Of a DNA stretch of 64,000 nt, positions 1 to 9,027 are shown one piece after another. Each line of letters starts with the position of its first letter. The first letter of the stretch is position 1. Under the pieces are notes generated by a model, which did no database searches, was not told the DNA's origin, and saw only the letters and a list, made by a program, of their open reading frames with translations. The position numbers and the translations under genes are program-made. The stretch is from Pseudomonas grandcourensis. GTDB taxonomy: Bacteria; Pseudomonadota; Gammaproteobacteria; Pseudomonadales; Pseudomonadaceae. The DNA is taken from positions 3,076,501 through 3,140,500 of the forward strand of contig NZ_CP150919.1 of the NCBI RefSeq assembly GCF_039909015.1, in the 5' to 3' direction.

Positions 1-2627
1 TCCTGTCCCAGAGCCTGTCCCAGGTACAGGGCGTCGGCGAGGTGCAGATCGGCGGCAGTTCGCTGCCGGCGGTGCGTATCGAACTCGAACCGCAGTCGTT
101 GAACCAGTACGGCGTGGCCCTGGACGATGTGCGCAACACCATCGCCAATGCCAACGTACGCCGGCCCAAGGGCTCGGTGGAAGACGATCAGCGGCTGTGG
201 CAGGTCCAGGCCAACGACCAGCTGGAAAAAGCCAAGGACTACGAGTCGCTGATTATCCACTACAACGGCGGCGCGGCCCTGCGCCTGAAGGATGTGGCCA
301 AGGTCAGCGATGGTGTCGAGGACCGCTACAACAGCGGTTTCTTCAACGATGACGCGGCGGTATTGCTGGTGATCAACCGGCAGGCCGGCGCCAACATCAT
401 CGAGACGGTCAACGAGATCAAGGCGCAGTTGCCGGCGTTGCAGGCAGTGCTGCCGGCCAGCGTCAAGCTGAACCTGGCCATGGACCGCTCGCCGGTGATC
501 AAGGCCACGCTGCACGAAGCGGAAATGACCCTGCTGATCGCCGTGGCGCTGGTGATCCTGGTGGTATTCCTGTTCCTCGGCAACTTCCGCGCTTCGCTGA
601 TCCCGACCCTGGCGGTGCCGGTGTCGCTGGTCGGCACCTTTGCCGTGATGTACCTCTACGGCTTTTCGCTGAACAACCTGTCGCTGATGGCGCTGATCCT
701 GGCCACCGGGCTGGTGGTGGACGATGCCATCGTGGTGCTGGAGAACATTTCCCGGCACATCGACGAAGGTGTGCGGCCGATGCGGGCGGCGTACCTGGGT
801 GCCCAGGAAGTCGGCTTTACCTTGCTGTCGATGAACGTGTCGCTGGTGGCGGTGTTCCTGTCGATCCTGTTCATGGGCGGGATCATTGAAAGCCTGTTCC
901 GTGAATTCTCCATCACCCTGGCGGCGGCCATCGTGGTCTCGCTGGTGGTGTCGTTGACCCTGACCCCGATGCTTTGCGCCCGCTGGCTCAAGCCGCACAC
1001 GCCGGGGCAGGAGAACCGCCTGCAACGCTGGAGCCGGCGGGCCAACGACTGGATGGTCGGCAAATACGCCACCAGCCTCGACTGGGTGTTGCGCCACAAG
1101 CGCCTGACCTTGCTCAGTCTGTTCGTTACAATTGGCGTGAACATTGCGCTGTATGTAGTTGTTCCTAAAACATTTTTGCCGCAGCAGGATACCGGCCAGC
1201 TGATCGGTTTCGTGCGCGGCGACGACGGCCTGTCGTTCAGTGTGATGCAGCCGAAGATGGAGGTTTTCCGCCGGGCGGTGTTGAAGGATGAGGCGGTGGA
1301 AAGCGTCGCCGGGTTCATCGGCGGCAACAACGGCACCAACAACGCCTTCATGCTGGTGCGCCTCAAGCCGATCAAGGAGCGCAGCATTTCCGCGCAGAAA
1401 GTCATCGAGCGCCTGCGCAAGGAAATGCCCAAGGTGCCCGGGGCACAACTGATGCTCATGGCGGACCAGGACCTGCAATTCGGTGGCGGTCGCGAGCAGA
1501 CCACCTCGCAGTACTCGTACATCCTGCAGAGCGGGGATCTGGGGGCATTGCGCGAGTGGTATCCGAAAGTCGTCACCGCGCTCAAGGCCTTGCCGGAGCT
1601 GACGGCGATCGATGCGCGGGAAGGCCGCGGCGCCCGGCAAGTGACCCTGATCGTCGACCGTGACCAGGCCAAGCGCCTGGGTGTCGACATGGACATGGTC
1701 ACGGCGGTGCTGAACAACGCCTACAGCCAGCGGCAGATTTCGACCATCTACGACAGCCTCAACCAGTACCAGGTGGTGATGGAGGTCAATCCGAAGTACG
1801 CCCAGGACCCGATCACCCTCAAGCAGGTCCAGGTGATCACCGCTGACGGCGCGCGGATCCCGCTGTCGACCATCGCCCATTACGAAAACAGCCTGGAAAA
1901 CGACCGGGTCAGCCACGAAGGCCAGTTTGCTTCGGAGAGCATTGCCTTCGACATGGCCGAAGGCGTGACCGTGGAGCAGGGCGGTGCCGCCATCGAGCGG
2001 GCGATTGCCAAGGTCGGCCTGCCGGAAGACGTGATCGCGAAAATGGCCGGCACAGCCGACGCTTTCGCGGCGACTCAAAAAAGTCAGCCATGGATGATTC
2101 TGGGGGCGCTGGTGGCGGTGTATCTGGTGTTGGGTGTGTTGTATGAAAGCTATATTCACCCGCTGACGATTCTCTCGACCTTGCCGTCGGCCGGGGTCGG
2201 CGCGTTGTTGTCGATCTATGCGCTGGGCGGCGAATTCAGCCTGATTTCGTTGCTGGGGCTGTTTCTGCTGATCGGCGTGGTGAAGAAAAACGCCATCCTG
2301 ATGATCGACCTGGCGTTGCAGCTGGAACGAAACCAGGGCATGGCCCCGCTGGAATCGATTCGCAGCGCCTGCCTGCAACGTTTGCGACCTATCCTGATGA
2401 CCACCCTGGCGGCGATCCTCGGTGCCTTGCCGTTGCTGCTGAGCCGCGCCGAAGGGGCCGAAATGCGCCAGCCGCTGGGCCTGACCATCATCGGCGGGCT
2501 GATCTTCAGCCAGGTGCTGACGCTTTACACCACCCCGGTGGTTTACCTCTATCTCGACAAACTGCGCCATCGCTTCAATAAATGGCGTGGGGTGCGTACC
2601 GATGCTGCTCTGGAAACTCCGCTATGA
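1..2627 (+). CDS. muxC: RND multidrug efflux transporter, MuxC/MdtC type (5' end outside window)
   Basis: Inner-membrane proton-driven pump subunit of a MuxABC-OpmB-type tripartite efflux system. About 874 residues are visible. The frame is open from the first bases (it reads LSQSLSQVQGVGEV before the first GTG), so roughly the first 160 residues of a ~1035-residue RND protein lie upstream. Visible hallmarks are the TM4 proton-relay motif GLVVDDAIVVLENI with the paired aspartates, the TM10 motif GVVKKNAILMIDLA with the conserved lysine, and several long hydrophobic helices flanking a large periplasmic loop. The stop overlaps the ATG of the outer-membrane factor gene (ATGA), as expected for the last pump gene of a muxABC-opmB operon. 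MuxC rather than MuxB is inferred from its position next to opmB. Confidence 0.9.
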   Translation, partial: LSQSLSQVQGVGEVQIGGSSLPAVRIELEPQSLNQYGVALDDVRNTIANANVRRPKGSVEDDQRLWQVQANDQLEKAKDYESLIIHYNGGAALRLKDVAKVSDGVEDRYNSGFFNDDAAVLLVINRQAGANIIETVNEIKAQLPALQAVLPASVKLNLAMDRSPVIKATLHEAEMTLLIAVALVILVVFLFLGNFRASLIPTLAVPVSLVGTFAVMYLYGFSLNNLSLMALILATGLVVDDAIVVLENISRHIDEGVRPMRAAYLGAQEVGFTLLSMNVSLVAVFLSILFMGGIIESLFREFSITLAAAIVVSLVVSLTLTPMLCARWLKPHTPGQENRLQRWSRRANDWMVGKYATSLDWVLRHKRLTLLSLFVTIGVNIALYVVVPKTFLPQQDTGQLIGFVRGDDGLSFSVMQPKMEVFRRAVLKDEAVESVAGFIGGNNGTNNAFMLVRLKPIKERSISAQKVIERLRKEMPKVPGAQLMLMADQDLQFGGGREQTTSQYSYILQSGDLGALREWYPKVVTALKALPELTAIDAREGRGARQVTLIVDRDQAKRLGVDMDMVTAVLNNAYSQRQISTIYDSLNQYQVVMEVNPKYAQDPITLKQVQVITADGARIPLSTIAHYENSLENDRVSHEGQFASESIAFDMAEGVTVEQGGAAIERAIAKVGLPEDVIAKMAGTADAFAATQKSQPWMILGALVAVYLVLGVLYESYIHPLTILSTLPSAGVGALLSIYALGGEFSLISLLGLFLLIGVVKKNAILMIDLALQLERNQGMAPLESIRSACLQRLRPILMTTLAAILGALPLLLSRAEGAEMRQPLGLTIIGGLIFSQVLTLYTTPVVYLYLDKLRHRFNKWRGVRTDAALETPL

Positions 2628-4105
2628 CTGACCGTTCGCTTTTCAACCTGGCTGCACCGCTGCTCACGGCTCGAGGCTCGCGCCTGTTGAGCCTGTCACT
2701 GTGCGTGGCGATGCTCAGTGCCTGCGCTGTCGGCCCGGACTACCAGCGCCCGCAAACCGCCGAACCTGTGCAGTACAAGGCAGCAGAAGGCTGGCGTCAG
2801 GCCAACCCCAGCGATGCCCTGGCGCGCGGCGCGTGGTGGGAGTTGTATGGCGACCGGCAGCTCAACGACCTGATCGAAAAACTCAACAGCGCCAACCAGA
2901 CCGTCGCCCAGTCCGAAGCGCAGTACCGCCAGGCCCAGGCTTTGGTGCGCAGTGCACGCGCAGCGTTTTTCCCGACGGTGGACCTTAACGTCAGCAAGAA
3001 TCGTTCTAGCCAGGGCACCGGCAGCAGCAACTCCAGCCTGAGCAGTTCGTCCAGCGGTATTCGCGACACGTATTCGGCCCAGGCGGGCGTCAGCTGGGAA
3101 GCGGACGTATGGGGCAAGCTGCGCCGAGGCCTCGAAGCCGACACCGCGAATGCCCAGGCAAGTTTTGCCGACCTGGCGGCCATGCGCCTGAGTCAACAGT
3201 CGGAGCTGGTGCAGAATTACCTGCAACTGCGGGTGATCGATGGCCAGAAACGCTTGCTCCAGGACACGGTCGAGGCGTATCGGCGTTCGTTGAAAATGAC
3301 CGAGAACCAGTACCGCGCAGGCGTTTCGGGCAAGGACGCGGTGGCCCAGGCCCAGACACAGCTCAAAGGCACCGAAGCCGATATGATCGACCTGATCTGG
3401 CAACGCGCCCAGTTCGAGAACGCCATTGCCGTGCTGATCGGCCTGCCGCCAGCTGAGTTCAGCCTGGCGGAAAGTCAGGACATTCCGCAGTTGCCGCAAG
3501 TACCTCTGGCACTGCCATCGCAGTTGCTGGAACGTCGTCCGGACATCGCGTCAGCCGAGCGCTCGGTGATGGCCGCCAACGCCAACATCGGCGTGGCCAA
3601 GGCCGCCTATTACCCCGACCTGACCCTGAGCATGAACGGCGGTTACAGCAGCAGCACCTATTCCAACTGGATCAGCCTGCCGAACCGCTTCTGGTCGGTC
3701 GGACCGCAATTGGCCATGACCCTGTTCGACGGCGGCCAGCGTTCGGCGGAAGTCGACCGCAGTGAAGCGGCCTATGACGAAACGGTGGCCAAGTACCGCC
3801 AGACCGTGCTGGACGGTTTCCGCGAAGTGGAAAACTTCCTGGTGCAGCTCAAGGTGCTTCAAGACGAAGCCGTTGTGCGCCAACAGGCACTGGATGCTGC
3901 CCGGGAATCGTTGCGCCTGACCCAGAACCAGTACAAGGCCGGTTTGATCGCGTACATCGATGTGGTGGTGACCCAGGCGGCGGCGCTGAGCAATGAGCGC
4001 AGTAACCTGGACCTCTTGCAAAGCCGTTTGATTGCCAGCGTGCAGTTGATTGCTGCACTGGGCGGTGGCTGGGATGGGCAGCTTGAGGTGAGCGAAAATC
4101 GATAG
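2624..4105 (+). CDS. opmB: Outer-membrane efflux lipoprotein, OpmB/NodT family
   Basis: Outer-membrane channel of the RND pump encoded just upstream; 493 residues, usual for the TolC/NodT family. The ATG at 2624 overlaps the muxC stop (ATGA), which decides the start over an in-frame ATG at 2582 lying inside muxC. A lipoprotein signal is visible: hydrophobic stretch, then lipobox LSAC with Cys34. Family hallmarks are the start of the mature part (AVGPDYQRP), the paired long coiled-coil repeats, and the ELLERRPDI-like segment (QLLERRPDIASAERS). The gene closes the operon; a REP doublet lies 9 bp after the stop. Substrates cannot be read from sequence; MuxABC-OpmB of P. aeruginosa exports several antibiotics. 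Confidence 0.92.
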   Translation: MTDRSLFNLAAPLLTARGSRLLSLSLCVAMLSACAVGPDYQRPQTAEPVQYKAAEGWRQANPSDALARGAWWELYGDRQLNDLIEKLNSANQTVAQSEAQYRQAQALVRSARAAFFPTVDLNVSKNRSSQGTGSSNSSLSSSSSGIRDTYSAQAGVSWEADVWGKLRRGLEADTANAQASFADLAAMRLSQQSELVQNYLQLRVIDGQKRLLQDTVEAYRRSLKMTENQYRAGVSGKDAVAQAQTQLKGTEADMIDLIWQRAQFENAIAVLIGLPPAEFSLAESQDIPQLPQVPLALPSQLLERRPDIASAERSVMAANANIGVAKAAYYPDLTLSMNGGYSSSTYSNWISLPNRFWSVGPQLAMTLFDGGQRSAEVDRSEAAYDETVAKYRQTVLDGFREVENFLVQLKVLQDEAVVRQQALDAARESLRLTQNQYKAGLIAYIDVVVTQAAALSNERSNLDLLQSRLIASVQLIAALGGGWDGQLEVSENR

Positions 4106-4113
4106 TGCAATCC

Positions 4114-4206
4114 CTGTGGGAGCGAGCTTGCTCGCGATAGCGGTGGGTCAGGCAACATCCATGCTGAATTTGACGCAGCCATCGCGAGCAAGCTCGCTCC
4201 CACAGA
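4114..4206. repeat. REP doublet (inverted pair)
   Basis: Two inverted copies of a GTGGGAGCGAGCTTGCTCGC-type palindrome (about 4115-4143 and 4178-4205) directly after opmB. Each copy can itself fold into a hairpin. This is a Pseudomonas REP pair and may also limit readthrough towards the next gene. Confidence 0.9.
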
Positions 4207-4385
4207 TTTTATGGCACCAGCAGCTTGAAGCGAGTTAATGTAAAACCTTAAAACAAGCGTTTCATCGGACTGATGGCCCTTTGCTCATTTTGTGAGTGCG
4301 TTCTCATTTGGAATCAGTACAATCGCCGCATTTGCCCCCCAGCGAGAATCAATACCAATAAGGGGGGCGTTCGCGAGAAGTCTCC

Positions 4386-6503
4386 ATGCTCATAGGCAGC
4401 TATTCCCCCACCTTGGTCATCATTTCGCTCTGTGTAGCGATTCTCGCCTCATACACCGCACTCGATCTGACCGGACGCATTGCCACCGCCAAAGGCCGCG
4501 CCGTGCATTTGTGGACCGCGGGCGGGGCCGTTGCCATGGGCATCGGCATCTGGTCGATGCACTTTATCGGCATGCTCGCGTTCAAGTTGCCGATCAACCT
4601 GGGGTACGACGGCGCCATCACCCTGTTGTCGCTGCTGATCGGCGTGCTCTCCAGCGGTTTTGCGCTGTGGCTGGTCAGCCAGCCGCAATTGCCTGCCTGG
4701 CAGTTGGCCTTTGGCGCGTTGGTCATGGGCGCCGGCATCAGCGCAATGCACTACACCGGCATGGCCGCCATGCGCATGCAGCCGGGCATCGACTACGACC
4801 CGACGCTGTTCGGCGCCTCGCTGCTGATCGCTGTCGGTGCTTCGGGCGCGGCATTGTGGATCGCTTTCCATCTGCGCCAGCACACACCTTATGTCCGTCT
4901 GATCCGTGGTGGCGCCGCGGTGATCATGGGCATCGCCATCGTCGGCATGCACTACACGGGGATGGCCGCCGCACGCTTTGCCGACGGCAGTTTTTGTGGC
5001 GCGGCAGTCAATGGATTGAGCGGCAATGGCCTGGACAACCTGGTGCTGATCACCACGTTGGCGGTGCTGAGCATTGCCTTGCTGACCTCGATCCTCGATG
5101 CACGCCTGGAAGCTCGCACCGCGAGCCTTGCCCATTCGCTGACCGAGGCCAACCGTGAACTGACCCAACTGGCCCTGCACGACACCCTCACCGGGTTGCC
5201 GAACCGGACGTTGCTCGCTGATCGAATCGATCAAGCCATGTCGCGGGTCCGGCAAGACGGGGGGTGCTTTGCCCTGATGTTCATCGATCTGGACGGCTTC
5301 AAACCGGTCAACGATGCCTTCGGCCACCATATGGGTGATCTGTTGTTGCGCGAAGTGGCCGTGCGCCTGCGCGAAGACTTGCGCAGCCAGGACACCCTGG
5401 CGCGGATCGGCGGCGATGAGTTCGTGTTGCTGGTGCAATTGAGCGAACAGAACGACGCCTTGAACCTGGCGGCCCGTCAGGTCGGGTTGATCGCGCGCGC
5501 GTTCCGGGTTGCCGAACATGATTTGCACATTTCCGCCAGCGTCGGCATCGCGCTCTATCCGGGTAACGGGCTGTCCGCTCACGAATTGCTGATGAACGCC
5601 GACGCGGCGATGTATCACGCCAAGGGCGCGGGTAAAAACGGCTACAGCTTTTTCGACGTCTCGATGAACAGCAACGCCCGCAAACAGCTGCAATTGCTGC
5701 AGGACTTGCGCAACGCCGTGGAGCACCAGCAATTCAGCCTGCATTACCAGCCCAAGTTCGACGCCGCCAATGGCCGGCCAGTGGGCGCCGAGGCCCTATT
5801 GCGCTGGGAGCATCCGACGCAAGGGATGCTGTTGCCGGACAAGTTCATCGAAATGGCGGAAAAAACCGGTCTGATCATTCCGATCGGCGAGTGGGTGCTC
5901 AACGAAGCGTGTCGCCAGATGCGCGAGTGGTACGTGCTGGGCTACACCGACTGGCGCATCGCGGTGAACCTGTCGGCCATTCAGTTTTGCCATGCCGGGT
6001 TGGTCCAGAGCGTCGCCAAGGCGCTGGCGACGCACCATCTGCCGGCCAACAGCCTGACACTGGAAATCACCGAAACCACCGCCATGAGCGATGCCGATGC
6101 GAGCATGACAGTGCTTCAGGAACTGTCGGAAATGGGCGTCGACCTGTCCATCGACGATTTTGGTACCGGCTATTCGAGCTTGATGTACCTCAAGCGCCTG
6201 CCGGCCAACGAATTGAAAATCGACCGGGGATTTGTGCGGGATCTGGAGCACGACAGCGATGACGCCGCCATCGTCTCGGCCATTGTCGCCCTCGGCCAGG
6301 CGCTGGGGTTGCGCATTGTCGCCGAAGGTGTGGAAACCGGCGTGCAGCAGGACTTCCTGACTCAACTCGGCTGCGATTCGTTGCAGGGTTACTTGCTGGG
6401 GCATCCACTGCCCGCCGCAGGGTTCATGGTGGAAATCCATCGCGGGGAACAATTGGTCGAGCAGCTCAAAGCCAGTGCCGAGCGCGAGATGTCGATGACA
6501 TGA
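4386..6503 (+). CDS. mucR: MHYT-GGDEF-EAL c-di-GMP signalling protein (MucR-like)
   Basis: Bifunctional-type c-di-GMP enzyme in the inner membrane, 705 residues. Residues 1-245 hold the seven-helix MHYT sensor with three signature motifs (MHFIGMLAF, MHYTGMAAMR, MHYTGMAAAR), thought to bind metal and sense a diatomic gas. The GGDEF domain (about 270-430) has an intact GGDEF at 342-346. The EAL domain (about 445-690) has EAL at 469-471 and further metal and catalytic motifs (AVNLSAIQF, EITETTAM, DDFGTGYSS, LKIDR, AEGVET). Both enzymatic domains therefore look competent. The architecture and length match P. aeruginosa MucR (alginate-related), but orthology is inferred; NbdA has the same architecture. 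It is a single gene with a terminator-like hairpin after the stop. Confidence 0.88.
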   Translation: MLIGSYSPTLVIISLCVAILASYTALDLTGRIATAKGRAVHLWTAGGAVAMGIGIWSMHFIGMLAFKLPINLGYDGAITLLSLLIGVLSSGFALWLVSQPQLPAWQLAFGALVMGAGISAMHYTGMAAMRMQPGIDYDPTLFGASLLIAVGASGAALWIAFHLRQHTPYVRLIRGGAAVIMGIAIVGMHYTGMAAARFADGSFCGAAVNGLSGNGLDNLVLITTLAVLSIALLTSILDARLEARTASLAHSLTEANRELTQLALHDTLTGLPNRTLLADRIDQAMSRVRQDGGCFALMFIDLDGFKPVNDAFGHHMGDLLLREVAVRLREDLRSQDTLARIGGDEFVLLVQLSEQNDALNLAARQVGLIARAFRVAEHDLHISASVGIALYPGNGLSAHELLMNADAAMYHAKGAGKNGYSFFDVSMNSNARKQLQLLQDLRNAVEHQQFSLHYQPKFDAANGRPVGAEALLRWEHPTQGMLLPDKFIEMAEKTGLIIPIGEWVLNEACRQMREWYVLGYTDWRIAVNLSAIQFCHAGLVQSVAKALATHHLPANSLTLEITETTAMSDADASMTVLQELSEMGVDLSIDDFGTGYSSLMYLKRLPANELKIDRGFVRDLEHDSDDAAIVSAIVALGQALGLRIVAEGVETGVQQDFLTQLGCDSLQGYLLGHPLPAAGFMVEIHRGEQLVEQLKASAEREMSMT

Positions 6504-6523
6504 CAGCTGACGTGAAGCCATGC

Positions 6524-6550
6524 AAAAACCGCCAATGGCGGTTATTCTTG
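6524..6550 (+). terminator. Probable intrinsic terminator after mucR-like gene
   Basis: A 7-bp stem (AACCGCC at 6527-6533 with GGCGGTT at 6537-6543, loop AAT) is followed by ATTCTTG. It sits 23 bp after the stop. The T tract is weak, so efficiency is uncertain. Confidence 0.5.
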
Positions 6551-6588
6551 CCCCCGACCGCTTAAGCTTTGATTGGGGGAAAGCTCGC

Positions 6589-7335
6589 ATGGACAAAGTC
6601 ATCGTCATCACCGGCGGTAGCCGCGGCATTGGTGCCGCCACCGCTCTGTTGGCCGCCGCGCAGGGCTATCGGATCTGCATCAACTATCAGGCGGACGAAC
6701 AGTCTGCACTCGCCGTGCTGGAGCAAGTCCGCGCCCTGGGTGCGCAAGCCATTGCGGTACGGGCCGATGTCAGCATCGAAGACGAAGTCATCGCGCTGTT
6801 CAATCGGGTCGACAGTGAACTGGGCCGGGTTACCGCGCTGGTGAACAACGCCGGCACCGTCGGGCAGAAGTCCCGGGTCGACGAAATGTCCGAGTTCCGC
6901 ATTCTCAAGATCATGAAAACCAACGTCCTGGCGCCGATCCTCTGTGCCAAGCACGCGATCCTGCGCATGTCGCCCAGGCACGGCGGGCAGGGCGGCAGCA
7001 TCGTCAACGTATCGTCGGTCGCCTCGCGTTTGGGATCACCCAACGAGTACGTGGATTACGCCGCCTCCAAAGGCGCGCTGGACACCTTCACCATCGGCCT
7101 GTCCAAGGAAGTGGCGGGTGAGGGGATTCGGGTCAACGCCGTGCGCCCCGGCTTCATCTATACCGATTTCCATGCCTTGAGCGGTGACCCGGATCGGGTC
7201 AGCAAGCTGGAGTCGGCGATTCCGATGGCCCGGGGCGGGCGTCCGGATGAGGTGGCGGAGGCGATTGTCTGGTTGCTGTCGGACAAGGCTTCTTACGCGA
7301 CCGGGACTTTTGTTGACCTTGGTGGTGGGCGTTAA
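6589..7335 (+). CDS. Short-chain dehydrogenase/reductase (SDR)
   Basis: NAD(P)-dependent oxidoreductase of the classical SDR family, 248 residues. It has the cofactor motif TGGSRGIG near the N terminus, the structural NNAG motif, and the catalytic Ser-Tyr-Lys triad (VNVSSVAS, then YVDYAASKGA), plus the VRPGFIYTD loop. The ATG at 6589 is preceded by GGGGGAAAG as ribosome binding site and gives the usual SDR start (MDKVIVITGG); an upstream in-frame ATG at 6520 overlaps the mucR terminator hairpin and is less likely. The gene stands alone and converges on the MocR regulator across a REP doublet. Substrate is unknown. Confidence 0.88.
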   Translation: MDKVIVITGGSRGIGAATALLAAAQGYRICINYQADEQSALAVLEQVRALGAQAIAVRADVSIEDEVIALFNRVDSELGRVTALVNNAGTVGQKSRVDEMSEFRILKIMKTNVLAPILCAKHAILRMSPRHGGQGGSIVNVSSVASRLGSPNEYVDYAASKGALDTFTIGLSKEVAGEGIRVNAVRPGFIYTDFHALSGDPDRVSKLESAIPMARGGRPDEVAEAIVWLLSDKASYATGTFVDLGGGR

Positions 7336-7365
7336 CTCCTGAAGCAGGTGTTGTTTGCGCTGGCC

Positions 7366-7463
7366 TCATCGCGAGCAAGCTCGCTCCCACAGTGGATCTC
7401 CAGTGTTCACAGATATCGTGTACACCGATAAACCCTTGTGGGAGCGGGCTTGCTCGCGAAGGC
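7366..7463. repeat. REP doublet
   Basis: Inverted pair of REP palindromes (7366-7392 and 7436-7463) between the convergent SDR and MocR genes. One copy carries the AGCGGGCTTGCTCGCG variant. This position is typical for bidirectional transcript ends. Confidence 0.88.
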
Positions 7464-7487
7464 GATAATGCAGGCAACATCCAACCA

Positions 7488-8897
7488 TCAGAACGACCGC
7501 ACAATCCGCCCCAATGTCTCCATCGCCTTCTCCGCATCCTCGGTCCACGGGCTGCCGTAATTCAGCCGAATACAATTCCTGAAGCGCTGGGTCGGTGAAA
7601 AGATCGGCCCCGGGGCAATGCTGATGCCGTGCGCCAACGCCATCTGGAACAACTTCAACGAATCCATCTGCTCCGGCAATTCCAGCCACAGGAAGTACCC
7701 GCCCGCCGGTTGGCTGACCCGTGTCTGTGCCGGGAAATAGCGGGCGATGGCGGCGAGCATGGCGCTCTGTTGATCCTCCAGCGCGTGGCGCAACTTGCGC
7801 AGGTGCCGGTCGTAGCCGCCGTGTTGCAGGTAATCGGCGATGGCCGCCTGGGCCGGCATCGAGGCGCACAGCGAGGTCATGAGTTTCAGCCGTTCGATTT
7901 TCTGCGCGTAACGCCCGGCGGCGACCCAGCCGATGCGGTAACCGGGGGCCAGACTCTTGGCGAACGAGCCGCAATGCATCACCAGGCCTTCGGTATCAAA
8001 GGCCTTGGCCGGTTTCGGCGCCTGCTGTCCGTAATAGAGTTCGGCGTAGACATCGTCTTCGATCAGCGGCACCTGGTGGCGCCGCAACAATTCCACAAGC
8101 TGCTGTTTCTTGGCCTCGGGCACGGTCGCGCCCATGGGGTTCTGGAAACTGGTCATGCACCAGCAAGCCTTGATCGGATGCCGCTCCAGCGTCTGTGCGA
8201 GCACGCCGAGGTCGATGCCATCGCGCGGGTGCACGGGGATTTCCACGGCCTTGAGTTTCAGGCGCTCGAGCACTTGCAGGCAGGCGTAGAACGCCGGGGC
8301 TTCGATGGCCACCAGATCGCCAGGCTCCGTTACCGCTTGCAGGCACAGGTTCAGGGCTTCCAGGGCGCCGTTGGTGATCAGCAACTCTTCCATGGGCAAC
8401 ATCAGCCCGCCGACCATGTAGCGCAGGGCGATTTGCCGGCGCAGTTGCGGATTGCCCGGTGACATGTCGGTGACCACCATGCGCGGGTCCATGTCGCGGC
8501 TGGCGCTGGCCAGGGAGCGGGACAAGCGTTGCAGGGGAAACAGCGTCGGGCTGGGGAACGCCGAGCCGAAGGGCACGGTGTTCGGGTCCTTGATCGAGTC
8601 GAGCACCGAGAACACCAGTTCGCTGACGTCGACCTCGGTGGACTCATTGACCTGGCTGCTGATCACCGGCTCGGAAAACGGCCGGGGTGCGTGGGCGTTG
8701 ACGAAATAGCCGGAGCGCGGGCGAGCGCGGATCAGGCCGCGACGTTCCAGCAGGTAATAGGCCTGGAACACCGTGGACGGGCTGACGCCGTAGGTCTGGC
8801 TGGCGTAGCGCACCGACGGCACCCGCTGGCCGGGACCCAGGACGCCGGAGCGGATCAGTTCTGCGATGTCGTCGGCGAATTTTTCGTAGCGTTTCAT
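7488..8897 (-). CDS. MocR-type PLP-dependent GntR-family transcriptional regulator
   Basis: Fusion of an N-terminal GntR winged helix (residues about 1-75; GPGQRVPSVR, then YGVSPSTVFQAYYLLERRGL) to a class I/II aminotransferase-like domain (about 110-460), 469 residues in all, standard for MocR proteins. The fold-type I PLP lysine is visible in GSFAKSLAPGYRIGW, and the upstream DDVYAEL segment carries the PLP-contacting Asp and Tyr. Such proteins usually control genes of amino-acid, vitamin B6 or amine metabolism and are often transcribed divergently from their target. Here the nearest upstream gene (ccoG) is transcribed in the same direction towards it, so the target cannot be read from context. 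Confidence 0.9.
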   Translation of the reverse strand: MKRYEKFADDIAELIRSGVLGPGQRVPSVRYASQTYGVSPSTVFQAYYLLERRGLIRARPRSGYFVNAHAPRPFSEPVISSQVNESTEVDVSELVFSVLDSIKDPNTVPFGSAFPSPTLFPLQRLSRSLASASRDMDPRMVVTDMSPGNPQLRRQIALRYMVGGLMLPMEELLITNGALEALNLCLQAVTEPGDLVAIEAPAFYACLQVLERLKLKAVEIPVHPRDGIDLGVLAQTLERHPIKACWCMTSFQNPMGATVPEAKKQQLVELLRRHQVPLIEDDVYAELYYGQQAPKPAKAFDTEGLVMHCGSFAKSLAPGYRIGWVAAGRYAQKIERLKLMTSLCASMPAQAAIADYLQHGGYDRHLRKLRHALEDQQSAMLAAIARYFPAQTRVSQPAGGYFLWLELPEQMDSLKLFQMALAHGISIAPGPIFSPTQRFRNCIRLNYGSPWTEDAEKAMETLGRIVRSF

Positions 8898-8940
8898 CGA
8901 GTGCCCGGAAGGTTGTCATTCAAGAAAATCGAGGTGACTT

Positions 8941-9007
8941 CATCGCGGGCAAGCCCGCTCCCACATGGACGATGCAATTCCTGTGGGAGCGGGCTTGCCC
9001 GCGATGG
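8941..9007. repeat. REP doublet (AAGCCCGCTCCCAC variant)
   Basis: Inverted pair of the GCGGGCAAGCCCGC variant, between the ccoG stop and the MocR start. It differs from other copies in this window by G/C changes in both stem arms, so pairing is kept. Confidence 0.88.
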
Positions 9008-9027
9008 CAGCACCGCAGTCTAAGGGA

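Noticed and set aside
4449..5744. Long minus-strand open frame opposite the mucR-like gene
   Set aside because: Antisense shadow of a high-GC gene; His/Gln/Arg-rich translation without motifs, while the plus strand has clear GGDEF-EAL motifs.
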